A stretch of 64,000 nt of DNA from the NCBI GenBank assembly GCA_040954595.2, contig CM082596.2:10106001-10170000 (forward strand), written 5' to 3'. The DNA is from Balanoglossus misakiensis (lineage: Eukaryota > Hemichordata). Made by a program: the position numbers and the translations under genes. Below the pieces are notes generated by a model. The model searched no databases. It had not been told where the DNA came from and saw nothing but the letters and a program-made list of their open reading frames with translations. This document shows, piece by piece, positions 1 to 13,254 of the stretch (within the stretch, counting starts at the first letter, position 1; each line of letters opens with the position of its first letter).

Positions 1-3000
1 CCATAACCCAAATATTTTGATAATTTTGGCAATGACCCTTGATCTACTTGGATATGTCTCTTGTTAAAAAGCACAACAGTCATGATTGTGTTCACACAAG
101 TTTTATTGCTGCCAGGACATAAGCCAAATATTTTTTATAATTTTGGCCATGACCCTTGATCTACTTGGAAATGTCTCTTGTTAAAAAGCACAACAGTCAT
201 GATTTTGTTTACGTGACTACTATTGCTGCCAGGACTTAACCCAAATATTTTGATAATCTTGGCAATGACCCTTGATCTACTTGGATATGTCTCTTGATAA
301 AAAGCACAACAGTCATGATTGTGTTCACACGAGTTTTATTGCTGCCAGGACATAACCCAAATATTTTGATAATTTTGGCCATGACCCTTGATCTACTTGG
401 ATATGTCTCTTGTTAAAAAGCACAACAGTCATGATTTTGTTTACGTGACTACTATTGCTGCCAGGACTTAACCCAAATATTTTGATAATTTTGGCAATGA
501 CCCTTGATCTACTTGGATATGTCTCTTGATAAAAAGCACAACAGTCATGATTGTGCTCACATGCGTTTTATTGCTGCCAGGACATATACCAAATATTTTG
601 ATAATTTTGGCAATGACTCTTGATCTACTTGGATATGTCTCTTGTTAAAAAGCACAACAAGTCATTATTGTGTTCACATGAGTTTTATTGCTGCCAGGAC
701 ATAACCAAAATATTTTGATAATTTTGGCAATGACCCTTGATCTACTTGGATATGTCTCTTGTTAAAAAGCACAACAGTCATGATTTTGTTTACGTGACTA
801 CTATTGCTGCCAGGACATAACCCAAATATTTTGATAATTTTGGCAATGACCCTTGATCTACTTGGATATGTCTCTTGTTAAAAAGCACAACAGTCATGAT
901 TGTGTTCACACGAGTTTTATTGCTGCCAGGACATAACCCAAATATTTTGATAATTTTGGCAATGACCCTTGATCTACTTGGATATGTCTCTTGATAAAAA
1001 GCACAACAGTCATGATTGTGTTCACATGAGTTTTATTGCTGCCAGGACATAACCCAAATATTTTGATAATTTTGGTAATGACCCTTGATCTTCTTGGATA
1101 TGTCTCTTGTTAAAAAGCACAACAGTCATGATTGTGTTCACACGAGTTTGATTGCTGCCAGGACATAACCCAAATATTTTGATAATTTTGGCAATGACCC
1201 TTGATCTACTTGGATATGTCTCTTGTTAAAAAGCACATCAGTCATGATTTTGTTAACATGAATTTTATTGCTGCCAGGACATATACCAAATATTTTGATA
1301 ATTTTGGCAATGACTCTTGATCTACATGAGTTTTATTGCTGACATGCCATAACCCAAATATTTTGATAATTTTGGCAATGACCCTTGATCTACTTGGATA
1401 TGTCTCTTGTTAAAAAGCACAACAGTCATGATTGTGTTCACACAAGTTTTATTGCTGCCAGGACATAACCCAAATATTTTTTATAATTTTGGCCATGACC
1501 CTTGATCTACTTGGATATGTCTCTTGTTAAAAAGCACAACAGTCATGATTTTGTTTACGTGACTACTATTGCTGCCAGGACTTAACCCAAATATTTTGAT
1601 AATCTTGGCAATGACCCTTGATCTACTTGGATATGTCTCTTGATAAAAAGCACAACAGTCATGATTGTGTTCACACGAGTTTTATTGCTGCCAGGACATA
1701 ACCCAAATATTTTGATAATTTTGGCCATGACCCTTGATCTACTTGGATATGTCTCTTGTTAAAAAGCACAACAGTCATGATTTTGTTTACGTGACTACTA
1801 TTGCTGCCAGGACTTAACCCAAATATTTTGATAATTATGGCAATGACCCGTGATCTTCTTTGATATGTCTCTTGTTAAAGAGCACAACAGTCATGATTGT
1901 GTTCACACGAGTTTTATTGCTGTCAGGACATAACCCAAATATTTTGATAATTTTGGCAATGACCCTTGATCTACTTGGATATGTCTCTTGTTAAAAAGCA
2001 CATCTGTCTTGATTTTGTTAACATGAGTTTTATTGCTGCCAGGATATACACCAAATATTTTGATAATTTTGGCAATGACTCTTGATCTACTTGGATATGT
2101 CTCTTGTTAAAAAGCACAACAGTCATTATTTTGTTCACATGAGTTTTATTGCTGCCAGGACATAACCTAAATATTTTGATAATTATGGCAATGACCCTTG
2201 AACTACTTGGATATGTCTCTTGATAAAAAGCCCAACAGTCATTATTTTGTTCACATGAGTTTTATTGCTGCCATGACATAACCCTTATATTTTGATAATT
2301 TTGGCAATGACCCTTGAACTACTTGGATATGTCTCTTGTTAAAAAGCACAACAGTCATTATTTTGTTCACATGAGTTTTATTGCTGCCAGGACATAACCA
2401 AAATATTTTGATAATTTTGGCAATGACCCTTGATCTACTTGGATATGTCTCTTGTTAAAAAGCACAACAGTCATGATTTTGTTTACGTGACTACTATTGC
2501 TGCCAGGACATAACCCAAATATTTTGATAATTTTGGCAATGACCCTTGATCTACTTGGATATGTCTCTTGTTAAAAAGCACAACAGTCATGATTGTGTTC
2601 ACACAAGTTTTATTGCTGCCAGGACATAACCCAAATATTTTGATAATTTTGGCAATGACCCTTGATCTACTTGGATATGTCTCTTGATAAAAAGCACAAC
2701 AGTCATGATTGTGTTCACATGAGTTTTATTGCTGCCAGGAAATAACCCAAATATTTTGATAATTTTGGTAATGACCCTTGATCTTCTTGGATATGTCTCT
2801 TGATAAAAAGCCCAACAGTCATTATTTTGTTCACATGAGTTTTATTGCTGCCATGACATAACCCTAATATTTTGATAATTTTGGCAATGACCCTTGAACT
2901 ACTTGGATATGTCTCTTGTTAAAAAGCACAACAGTCATTATTTTGTTCACATGAGTTTTATTGCTGCCAGGACATAACCAAAATATTTTGATAATTTTGG

Positions 3001-6000
3001 CAATGACCCTTGATCTACTTGGATATGTCTCTTGTTAAAAAGCACAACAGTCATGATTTTGTTTACGTGACTACTATTGCTGCCAGGACATAACCCAAAT
3101 ATTTTGATAATTTTGGCAATGACCCTTGATCTACTTGGATATGTCTCTTGTTAAAAAGCACAACAGTCATGATTGTGTTCACACAAGTTTTATTGCTGCC
3201 AGGACATAACCCAAATATTTTGATAATTTTGGCAATGACCCTTGATCTACTTGGATATGTCTCTTGATAAAAAGCACAACAGTCATGATTGTGTTCACAT
3301 GAGTTTTATTGCTGCCAGGACATAACCCAAATATTTTGATAATTTTGGTAATGACCCTTGATCTTCTTGGATATGTCTCTTGTTAAAAAGCACAACAGTC
3401 ATGATTGTGTTCACACGAGTTTTATTGCTGCCAGGACATAACCCAAATATTTTGATAATTTTGGCAATGACCCTTGATCTACTTGGATATGTCTCTTGTT
3501 AAAAAGCACATCAGTCATGATTTTGTTAACATGAATTTTATTGCTGCCAGGACATATACCAAATATTTTGATAATTTTGGCAATGACTCTTGATCTACAT
3601 GAGTTTTATTGCTGACATGACATAACCCAAATATTTTGATAATTTTGGAAATGACCCTTGATCTACTTGGATATGTCTCTTGTTAAAAAGCACAACAGTC
3701 ATGATTGTGTTCACACAAGTTTTATTGCTGCCAGGACATAACCCAAATATTTTTTATAATTTTGGCCATGACCCTTGATCTACTTGGATATGTCTCTTGT
3801 TAAAAAGCACAACAGTCATGATTTTGTTTACGTGACTACTATTGCTGCCAGGACTTAACCCAAATATTTTGATAATCTTGGCAATGACCCTTGATCTACT
3901 TGGATATGTCTCTTGATAAAAAGCACAACAGTCATGATTGTGTTCACATGAGTTTTATTGCTGCCAGGACATAACCCAAATATTTTGATAATTTTGGTAA
4001 TGACCCTTGATCTTCTTGGATATGTCTCTTGTTAAAAAGCACAACAGTCATGATTGTGTTCACACGACTTTTATTGCTGCCAGGACATAACCCAAATATT
4101 TTGATAATTTTGGCAATGACCCTTGATCTACTTGGATATGTCTCTTGTTAAAAAGCACATCAGTCATGATTTTGTTAACATGAATTTTATTGCTGCCAGG
4201 ACATATACCAAATATTTTGATAATTTTGGCAATGACTCTTGATCTACATGAGTTTTATTGCTGACATGACATAACCCAAATATTTTGATAATTTTGGAAA
4301 TGACCCTTGATCTACTTGGATATGTCTCTTGTTAAAAAGCACAACAGTCATGATTGTGTTCACACAAGTTTTATTGCTGCCAGGACATAACCCAAATATT
4401 TTTTATAATTTTGGCCATGACCCTTGATCTACTTGGATATGTCTCTTGTTAAAAAGCACAACAGTCATGATTTTGTTTACGTGACTACTATTGCTGCCAG
4501 GACTTAACCCAAATATTTTGATAATCTTGGCAATGACCCTTGATCTACTTGGATATGTCTCTTGATAAAAAGCACAACAGTCATGATTGTGTTCACATGA
4601 GTTTTATTGCTGCCAGGACATAACCCAAATATTTTGATAATTTTGGTAATGACCCTTGATCTTCTTGGATATGTCTCTTGTTAAAAAGCACAACAGTCAT
4701 GATTGTGTTCACACGACTTTTATTGCTGCCAGGACATAACCCAAATATTTTGATAATTTTGGCAATGACCCTTGATCTACTTGGATATGTCTCTTGTTAA
4801 AAAGCACATCAGTCATGATTTTGTTAACATGAATTTTATTGCTGCCAGGACATATACCAAATATTTTGATAATTTTGGCAATGACTCTTGATCTACATGA
4901 GTTTTATTGCTGACATGACATAACCCAAATATTTTGATAATTTTGGAAATGACCCTTGATCTACTTGGATATGTCTCTTGTTAAAAAGCACAACAGTCAT
5001 GATTGTGTTCACACAAGTTTTATTGCTGCCAGGACATAACCCAAATATTTTTTATAATTTTGGCCATGACCCTTGATCTACTTGGATATGTCTCTTGTTA
5101 AAAAGCACAACAGTCATGATTGTGTTCACACGAGTTTTATTGCTGCCAGGACATAACCCAAATATTTAGATAATTTTGGCCATGACCCTTGATCTACTTG
5201 GATATGTCTCTTGTTAAAAAGCACAACAGTCATGATTTTGTTTACGTGACTACTATTGCTGCCAGGACTTAACCCAAATATTTTGATAATTTTGGCAATG
5301 ACCCTTGATCTACTTGGATATGTCTCTTGATAAAAAGCACAACAGTCATGATTGTGCTCACATGAGTTTTATTGCTGCCAGGACATATACCAAATATTTT
5401 GATAATTTTGGCAATGACTCTTGATCTACTTGGATATGTCTCTTGTTAAAAAGCACAACAGTCATTATTTTGTTCACATGAGTTTTATTGCTGCCAGGAC
5501 ATAACCCAAATATTTTGATAATTTTGGCAATGACCCTTGATCTTCTTTGATATGTCTCTTGTTAAAGAGCACAACAGTCATGATTGTGTTCACACGAATT
5601 GTATTGCTGTCAGGACATAACCCAAATATTTTGATAATTTTGGCAATGACCCTTGATCTACTTGGATATGTCTCTTGTTAAAAAGCACATCAGTCATGAT
5701 TTTGTTAACATGAGTTTTATTGCTGCCAGGACATACACCAAATATTTTGATAATTTTGGCAATGACTCTTGATCTACTTGGATATGTCTCTTGTTAAAAA
5801 GCACAACAGTCATTATTTTGTTCACATGAGTTTTATTGCTGCCAGGACATAACCTAAATATTTTGATAATTATGGCAATGACCCTTGAACTACTTGGATA
5901 TGTCTCTTGATAAAAAGCCCAACAGTCATTATTTTGTTCACATGAGTTTTATTGCTGCCATGACATAACCCAAATATTTTGATAATTTTGGCAATGACCC

Positions 6001-6940
6001 TTGAACTACTTGGATATGTCTCTTGTTAAAAAGCACAACAGTCATTATTTTGTTCACATGAGTTTTATTGCTGCCAGGACATAACACAAATATTTTGATA
6101 ATTTTGGCAATGACCCTTGATCTACTTGGATATGTCTCTTGTTAAAAAGCACAACAGTCATTATTGTGTTCACATGAGTTTTATTGCTGCCAGGACATAA
6201 CCAAAATATTTTGATAATTTTGGCAATGACCCTTGATCTACTTGGAGATGTCTCTTTTTAAAAAGCACAACAGTCATGATTTTGTTTACGTGACTACTAT
6301 TGCTGCCAGGACATAACCGAAATATTTTGATAATTTTGGCAATGACCCTTGATCTACTTGGAGATGTCTCTTTTTAAAAAGCACAACAGTCATGATTTTG
6401 TTTACGTGACTACTATTGCTGCCAGGACATAACCGAAATATTTTGATAATTTTGGCAATGACCCTTGATCTACTTGGATATGTCTCTTGTTAAAAAGCAC
6501 AACAGTCATGATTGTGTTTAAATGAGTTTTATTGCTGCCAGGACATAACCCAAATATTTTGATAATTTTGGCAATGACTCTTGATCTACTTGGATATGTC
6601 TCTTGTTAAAAAGCACAACAGTCATGATTGTGTTCACATGAATTCTATTGCTGTCAGGACATAACCCAAATATTTTGATAATTTTGGCAATGACCCTTGA
6701 TCTACTTGGATATGTCTCTTGTTAAAAGCACAACAGTCGTGATTTGTTCACACAAGTACTACTGCTGCCAGGGCATAACCCAAATATTTTGATAATTTTT
6801 GCAATGACCCTTGATCTACTTGGGTATGTCTCTTGTCAAAAAGCACAGCAGTCATGATTTTGTTCACATGAGTTTTATTGCTGCCAGGACATAACCCAAA
6901 TATTTTGATAATTTTGGCAATGACCCTTGATCTACATTTC
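1..6940. repeat. Satellite A: tandem array of about 116-bp monomers, truncated by window start
   Basis: About 60 head-to-tail units, each with the landmarks ATTGCTGCCAGGACATAACC, AAATATTTTGATAATTTTGG and AAAAAGCACAACAGTCATGA. Successive ATTGCTGCCAGG landmarks fall at 105, 222 and 338, giving a period of 116-117 bp. Variant monomers recur in order, so the array has higher-order structure. A shortened monomer (TGATCTACATGAG, then GCTGACATG) recurs with neighbours at 3541, 4190 and 4839, a 649-bp period. Another block, marked by CCCAACAGTC at 2231 and 2811, repeats at 580 bp (five monomers). No gene lies here. The array enters from beyond the left edge and fades near 6940. Confidence 0.97.
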
Positions 6941-7776
6941 CAAAACTTGGTATGCACAGCAGATACAGCTTTTAAATTTAGAGGACCGGAACACCTAATG
7001 AAATACATGTATTAACCTTAACACAATAATTATGTATATAAGCTATTTAAAGTTAACCAATAAAGCGTAGAAGTCTGCTTGTTGTTGGACACTGATCAGT
7101 TTGGTATCAAATTTTGTTGGCACATTTTGCATCACCTCTGGCGTACTTTACCATTTCTAGGCATCCACAACAGATACAGCCTTCACTTTCTGTTGGAACC
7201 ATGCTAACCACTTTGGCCACTCCAATGCTGCTTGTAGCTCTAATTGTCTTCTTAATGGCAGCCATATTGGATTTTCTAATAACTTTTAAAAGTTGACATT
7301 TTCATAATCTACAGGGCCAATCAAATTGTAGTTTACTGTAGGGTTGAAAGTTTGACAAAAATATCATTAGTGGTCATGTGACTTTGGGTGCCTTATTAGA
7401 TTTTTTAAAAATCTCATTAAAAAATTACAAAAAATCTTTTTCTAATCTAGTTTTCAAGTGAATTGTGTTTGGCTAAACCTTATTGGAGTCAAATTGGATT
7501 TTCTGAACAACGATTTAAAACTAAGATTTCCTATTTCTGGCCTACTCATTAATTATTCGTGGATATGCCTCTTGTTGAAAAGCACAATGGTGATGATTTT
7601 TTTCACACGAATAGTACTGCTGCCAGGACATAACCCAAATTTTTTGATAACATTGGCATTGAACTTTGAAGTTTGGCACCTGTATTCTTTTCTGAATATC
7701 TTATGGCGCCTAGACTAATAGCACTAGAGGTTTGGTTTTTGATGTATATGGACAAGTATGGGACTTAGCTTTTTTT

Positions 7777-7860
7777 AGGGGCACAAGCCTATCGGGCTTG
7801 TGCCCCTATTGGTATTGTTGGAATTTTTACGGGCCCAAGCCAAGCCAGGCTTGGGCCCGT
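7777..7860. other. Two consecutive 13-bp-stem hairpins with related stems
   Basis: Hairpin 1 (7777-7807) has arms AGGGGCACAAGCC and GGCTTGTGCCCCT around a 5-nt loop. Hairpin 2 (7829-7860) has arms ACGGGCCCAAGCC and GGCTTGGGCCCGT around a 6-nt loop. Both stems are perfect and share the CAAGCC inner half; 21 nt separate the two hairpins. A half-site (CTTGGGCCCG) recurs near 9270. They may be transposon subterminal hairpins or structured RNA; which of these is not shown by the sequence. Confidence 0.8.
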
Positions 7861-9306
7861 ATTGGTTTCGCTGGGGTTTTTCTGTCTTTCTTTCTTTCTT
7901 TATTCTTGGTTCCATTCTTTATCGCTCTAGATCTCAAACACCGCTGCAGGTACAGTTCTCAAACTTGCTACAGTGGTCAAGGTCAATGAGTAGATGTGCA
8001 GTGACTTGTGAATACTTAATTAGTCACGTGACATGGCGGCCATCTTGGATTTTCTGAAAAAATGCAAATCTCAGATCTCAGAAACTGCAAGTCAGATCGA
8101 CTTCAAATTTGGCATGCTGGTAGACTACCTTCTGCCCATCATTTTTGTAATTGGAAATTATGCTGACAAAGTTGCCGTTTTTTTGCTACAATTTTTTTTC
8201 TGAAATCTGGCCTAAATTTCAAAAATCTTCTTCTCCAGAACCGGTGATAACCGAGACACGGGGTTTGGGGTATGTGGTCACCTAACTGATGTCTATCAAG
8301 TTTGCGAAGATCATAGTGATTGGTCCAAGATTATGGCGGCCATATTGGATTTTCGAAAAACCCTAGTAAAATTTGAAAAATCTTCTACTCAAGAACCGGT
8401 GATAACCGAGTCACAAGATTTGGTGTGTGTGGTCATTAAACAGATGTCTATCAAGTTTGCGAAGATGAATGTGATTGGTCGAAGATTATGGCGGCCATAT
8501 TGGATTTTGTGAAAAACGATTAAAAAGTAAAAATTCCCTTTCTAGCCTAATAATTGATAGCACAGAAATTCTTTTTATGCATATGAATCATCATATGACA
8601 AGAATAAGCTATAAATATTTTGGTAATTTTGGCAATGACCTTTGACCTACTTTTGACGCATCATTTTTCTGCATATCTAATTCCAGGCTAACCAATAGGG
8701 CTATAAGTTTGGTTTTTGATGTATGTGGATTTGTATGTGATCAAAAAATTTTGCTACTTCTCATGACCCCTTTGACCTCTGCTGACCTCATTAAATATGC
8801 ACATACCTAATTAATGATGAACCAATAGACCTTGAGGTTTTGTTTTTGTTATACAGTATGGGGTCAAAATATTTTGCCCAAATGTTGGGTGACCTTGGGT
8901 GACCTTTGACCTACTTTTGCATATCTCGACATCCACAGCAGATACAGCCTTGGCGTTTGGAGGTATGGGGCCATAATGAAAAGCCAAAGTTTTGGGTCAC
9001 CTGTGACACCTGCTTAACTCATTATTTATGTGCATACCTAATTCCAGGCTAACCAAAAGGGCTAGAGGTCTGGTTTTTTTTGGACATGGACCACTATGGG
9101 TCAAAATTTTCTGCCCAAATTGTGGGTGACCCCTGGGAGACCTTTGACCTACTTTACACTATATCAACACCAAACATAGATATAACCTTGATATTTCATG
9201 GGATAAAACAGAGCATTATGTTTCTACTCATTAATTATGTGCATATCTAATATCAGATCAGATAATAGAGCTTGGGCCCGGACAATGCTGCTTGCAGCTT
9301 TAATTC

Positions 9307-9332
9307 TTATTATTATTATTATTATTATTATT
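9307..9332. repeat. (TTA)n microsatellite
   Basis: An uninterrupted run of about eight or nine TTA/ATT units directly follows CTGCTTGCAGCTTTAATTC, a module end that recurs near 10510 and 7230. It may be the 3' tail of one interspersed element. Confidence 0.85.
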
Positions 9333-9959
9333 CTTCCGAGAAATATGTCATTGTAGATCTGGAAAACCGCAGCACCTAGGGGGCCGAAACTTGGTAGGGT
9401 GGTAGGGGCCAATGAGTAGATGTGCAGTGGCTCGTGAATATTTAATTAGTCACGTGACCTGGCGGCCATATTGGATTTCCTGAAAATCGTTAAACAGTCC
9501 TTCTCAAAAACCACTGGGCTGATCGAGTTCAAATTTGGTGTGCAGGTAGCCTACCTTATGTCCATCATTTTACCCTATTAAAATCATGACGTCATGCATA
9601 AAGTTTTTTTGCTACAATTGTTTTTCTGAAAAACAACTTAAAACTTTAAAAATCTTCTTCTCCAGAACCAGCGATTGCCGAGTCACGGGATTCGGGGTAT
9701 GTGGTCACCTAACCTATGTCTATCAAGTTTGCGAAGCGCACTGTGATTGGTCGATCATTATGGCGGCCATGTTGGATTTTCGGAAAACCATTGAAAAATG
9801 AAAATTCCGTTTTGTAGTCAAAATGTTGACAGCACGGAAATTCTTTTTTTGGATATGAGTCATCATATGACCGGAAGTTGTCACAATTTTTCGGGGCAAT
9901 TTTCACATGACCTTTGACCCAGTTTTAAAACAACTAATTATATATGCATATTCCCCATA

Positions 9960-10085
9960 CCTCCTCTTGTCAAAGCACCACAGTCATGAATTTTGTGGAC
10001 ATGGGTACCAATGCTGCCAGGACATGACACAAATATTTTGGTAATTTTGGCAATGACCCTTGACCTATTTCTGAAACATCATTTT
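9960..10085. repeat. Single diverged satellite A monomer inside the composite repeat
   Basis: The stretch carries in order CTCTTGTCAAAGCACCACAG, TCATGA, TGCTGCCAGGACATGAC and AAATATTTTGGTAATTTTGG, then GCAATGACCC. This is the same order as a satellite A monomer, but the unit is alone and flanked by unrelated composite-repeat modules. Similar single copies lie near 7560-7670 and 8605-8660. They look like the source or relatives of the amplified monomer. Confidence 0.75.
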
Positions 10086-10984
10086 TCTGCATATCTAATT
10101 CCATGCTACCCAATAGGGCTAGAGGTCTGGTATTGGTTGGACATGGCCCACTCTGGGTTCAAAATTTTATGCCCAAATTGTGGGTGACCTTGGATGACCT
10201 TTGATCTACTTTCCCATATCTCAGCATCCAGAGCAGTTAGAGCCCTGGCTTTTATGGGGATTGAGCACATAATGGAGTCTTACACAAGACTTCATTAATT
10301 ATGTGCATACCTAATTGCAGGCGAACCAATAGGGCTAGGGGTCTGGTTTTTTGTTGGATCTAGACTAGTATGGGGTCCAATTTTTTTGCCCAAATTTGGG
10401 GTGACCTCAGGTGACCTTTGACCTACTTTCCCATATCTTGGTATCCCCAGCAGATACAGCCGTGGCATTTGCTGGTCACCATGGGAACCGCTTGTGCCCT
10501 GCCAACGCTGCTTGCAGCTTTAATGTTACATTTGGAATCCACTGGACCAATGTTGAGCTTATTAAATATGTGAATAACTAATGCTGAGCTTACCTATATT
10601 GTTACAGGTTGAATTTTTTATTAACATGCTCTACTATTGGACTTAATCTGAATTTCTTGACCAATGATAACCTTCAAATTTTGAGGGCTGGAACACCTAA
10701 TTACCAGGTTAACCAATAGAGCCAGAAGTCGTGTTTTCATTTTATGCTGATTATTTTGGAAGAAAAAATTGTTGACAATTTTGGGTGAGCTCTTGGTGAC
10801 CTTTGATCAGCTTTCCTATTTACATAGCAGATACAGCATTGGCACTCTCTGGTATCCATAGGAACTGCTTTGACCTAGCCAATGTTGGTTGCACCTTAAT
10901 TGCACCGCAGTATGTTGGTTTGGGCGAGCTTGCCACATTAATCCTATCATTATCATTGATTTTATTGATTTCATGTTTTTAATT

Positions 10985-11105
10985 CTTTCATTCTTTTTTT
11001 TTTCTGTAGGTCCCACCGGTACTCTTCTTCTTCTCTCTCTCTCTTTCTTTTTTTCTTTTTCCTCTTCTTTCTTTTCTCTTTTTTTTCCTTTTTTTTTCTT
11101 TAGGC
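10985..11105. repeat. Polypyrimidine tract
   Basis: About 120 bp of nearly pure T/C on the plus strand. It contains two CTGTAGG/TTTAGGCCCC acceptor-like ends, but no supportable exon follows. Confidence 0.9.
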
Positions 11106-11575
11106 CCCAATGGTAACACCATAATCAACCTACTAACGTAAAATTTGATGGATGGAGAGAGCGGAGTGTCAACCATAGTCAACCTACTAATATAAACTTT
11201 GATGGAGGATGGATGGAGCGTCAACCATAGTCAACCTACTAATATAAACTTTGATGGATGGATGGATGGAGCGGAGCGTCAACCATAGTCAACCTACTAA
11301 AATATAAACTTTGATGGATGGATGGTGCCGTGGAGCGTCAACTTAAATGATGGAGAAGTGGAAGGATGGAGAAGTGGAGTTTTTTTCTCTGTTTTTTCCT
11401 CTTTTTTTCCTGTAGGGCTCACTGGTAACACCATAATCAACCTACTAACGTAAAATTTGATGGATGGATGAAGCGGCGTGTCAACCATAGTCAACCTACT
11501 AATATAAACTTTGATGGATGGATGGATGGAGCATCAACCTAAAGGATGGAGAAGTGGAAGAATGGAGAAGTGGAG
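11106..11575. repeat. Minisatellite with GGATGGATGGAG and CAACCTACTAA core
   Basis: Degenerate units of roughly 50-60 bp contain GTCAACCATAGTCAACCTAC, TAATATAAACTTTGATGGAT and variable numbers of GGAT. At least six units are visible. A CTGTAGG(G/T)(C/T)C + CAC(C/T)GGTA segment at about 11007-11025 recurs at 11411-11428, so the tract and minisatellite were probably duplicated together. Confidence 0.85.
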
Positions 11576-11599
11576 TTTCAACATAATATCCTATTGACC

Positions 11600-12540
11600 G
11601 AAATTATTAGTTAGAGTAATATAGACATACAAAACGAGGTGATCGTAATATAAAACTTAATAGTCCAATAAATCGGGTTAATAATTGGTAGTGATTACTT
11701 GTTTTAAAATTAGGTTAACAGCAATGGCTTTGTGCAGGGTATGATAATAGGTTCTGAAATGTGTATGGTATAATAACGGTGAACAAATTTGAATTTGGTT
11801 TAATAAAAGGGTTAAAAATGTGATGATGGTTTTATGGTAAAATTGGAGTGTACACAGGTTATAAAGGGGTAACAGTGGTTGCTTGTATGAAGGTAATGAT
11901 AATAGGGTAACAAATGTGACTGGTATAAAAAATGTATAATAACGGGTTCATAATATGATGATGGCTTGTGTACACAGGTTATAATGGGTATATGAATGAG
12001 AAGGGTATAATAATGGTAATAGGGTAACAAATGTGACTGGTATAAAAAGGTATAATAACGGGTTCATAATATGATGATGGCTTGTGTACACAGGTTATAA
12101 TGGGTATATGAATGAGAGGGGTATAATAATGGTAATAACTGTGTCAGGTTTAATAAGGGTAGCAATTGTGCAAGGGTATAATAACGATTAATAATTGTGG
12201 TGATGGCTTATGGTGATATCAAGTATAAAAGGGTGTTTAATATTGATGGTGATGATAAAGGTATAATAATGATAAATCGTTAAATAAGTGTCCAGGGTCT
12301 AATAATCATGTTGGTTCATTCATTGGTTAATGTGAATATTTTATGAATAACATGCTATTATTTCTCAGATAGATAATACTCGTCAGCATCGTTATTCGGT
12401 GGAATTTCTCGCAACGGTACCCGTGATTGTATTCGCGCATCGACACATTGTACGCGACAGACATGCAGAAAATGTTAGCACAATGTTAGGTTAGCTTAAC
12501 CTCCCCACCCCATCCAAATTCCAAATTTAGCTTAGATCAT
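11600..12540. repeat. Degenerate repeat tract, left paralogue of 30800-31450
   Basis: Imperfect units carry GGTATAATAACGG, ATGATGATGG and GTACACAGGTTATAATGGG, with two near-identical units at about 11880-12000 and 12005-12125. The segment CATTCATTGGTTAATGTG followed by CATTGTACGCGACAGACATG and CTCCCCACCCCATC (about 12315-12530) has a paralogue at about 31170-31440. The two copies bracket satellite B in the same orientation. No gene is visible. Confidence 0.8.
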
Positions 12541-13254
12541 GGGGTGAGAGGAGGAGAGGACAGTTTTTTTCCCTCTTTTGTAATTGGTATGAGGTTTTTT
12601 AACTGCCCTTTAGGCGCGTAAATTAAATATGTTATCATACATGTAGTTATCTTGCTTTATTTTAAAACAATTGTGAATGAGCTCTGCGAGATTATGTACA
12701 CGATAGTGTGTTATATAATGCTAAGGTAAAAGTAAATTTAACCCACTAACCCATCACACTATTGTGTGCATAATTAGCAGATGCTATTTTGACTAGCCCA
12801 TTGTTCAACCAAATGACACCTTGTTTCAAAAAGAGCTGAAACTATATTGGTTAATTTCTTTCAGTTTAACCACATGACACATTGCTTCAAATTGGCCTGC
12901 AAGATATGCTACTTGAACTCCCCCCCCCCCCCCCCAAAAAAAAAAAATTAGGGATTAATCACTCGCTATATTATGAACATTCACATGAAAATTATGCAAC
13001 CAAATTAAAGGTATTCTGGAGGCGTCTTCTGATGTCAGGTGGTTCAAATCCACCGATACCTAAGCTGGAAACATAACTTTTCATTGGTGTTCATGTATGG
13101 CGAATAAAACATGCATATTCGTATTATCATATTTCAGAAATGAACGAATTGAATAAGATTCTTTTCGATATGTCACTATAAACTTTAATCCCATTTCACC
13201 CACTTTACTTAAAATGTAATGTTTAAATAGCAAAGAAGTAATCACTAAACTTTG
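12541..13254. other. Intergenic, no gene recognised; C16A12 homopolymer pair
   Basis: This is AT-rich sequence without a supportable ORF. A run of 16 C (12920-12935) is followed directly by 12 A (12936-12947). CACTAACCCATCACACTATTG near 12745 is not obviously repeated elsewhere in the window. Confidence 0.6.

Larger units (their letters stand above)
7020..10560. repeat. Composite, diverged interspersed/tandem repeat block
   Basis: There is no gene here. Several modules recur in degenerate form. One runs from CTAACCAATAGGGCTAGAGG through GGTGACCTTTGACCTACTT to CAGCAGATACAGCC and is seen near 7050, 8690, 8820, 9047, 10108, 10325 and 10700. A second, with TATCAAGTTTGCGAAG then ATGGCGGCCATATTGGATTT, is seen near 8299, 8451 and 9725. 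Isolated monomers related to satellite A sit inside the block at about 7560-7670, 8605-8660 and 9960-10085. The mixture looks like old transposon copies or fragments of one long composite repeat. Confidence 0.8.

Noticed and set aside
1-6940. CRISPR array
   Set aside because: The units are whole tandem monomers of about 116 bp without unique spacers, in eukaryotic DNA with no cas-like genes.
10985-11105. Polypyrimidine tract with AG as a real intron end
   Set aside because: No open frame or exon-like sequence follows; a minisatellite begins at once.
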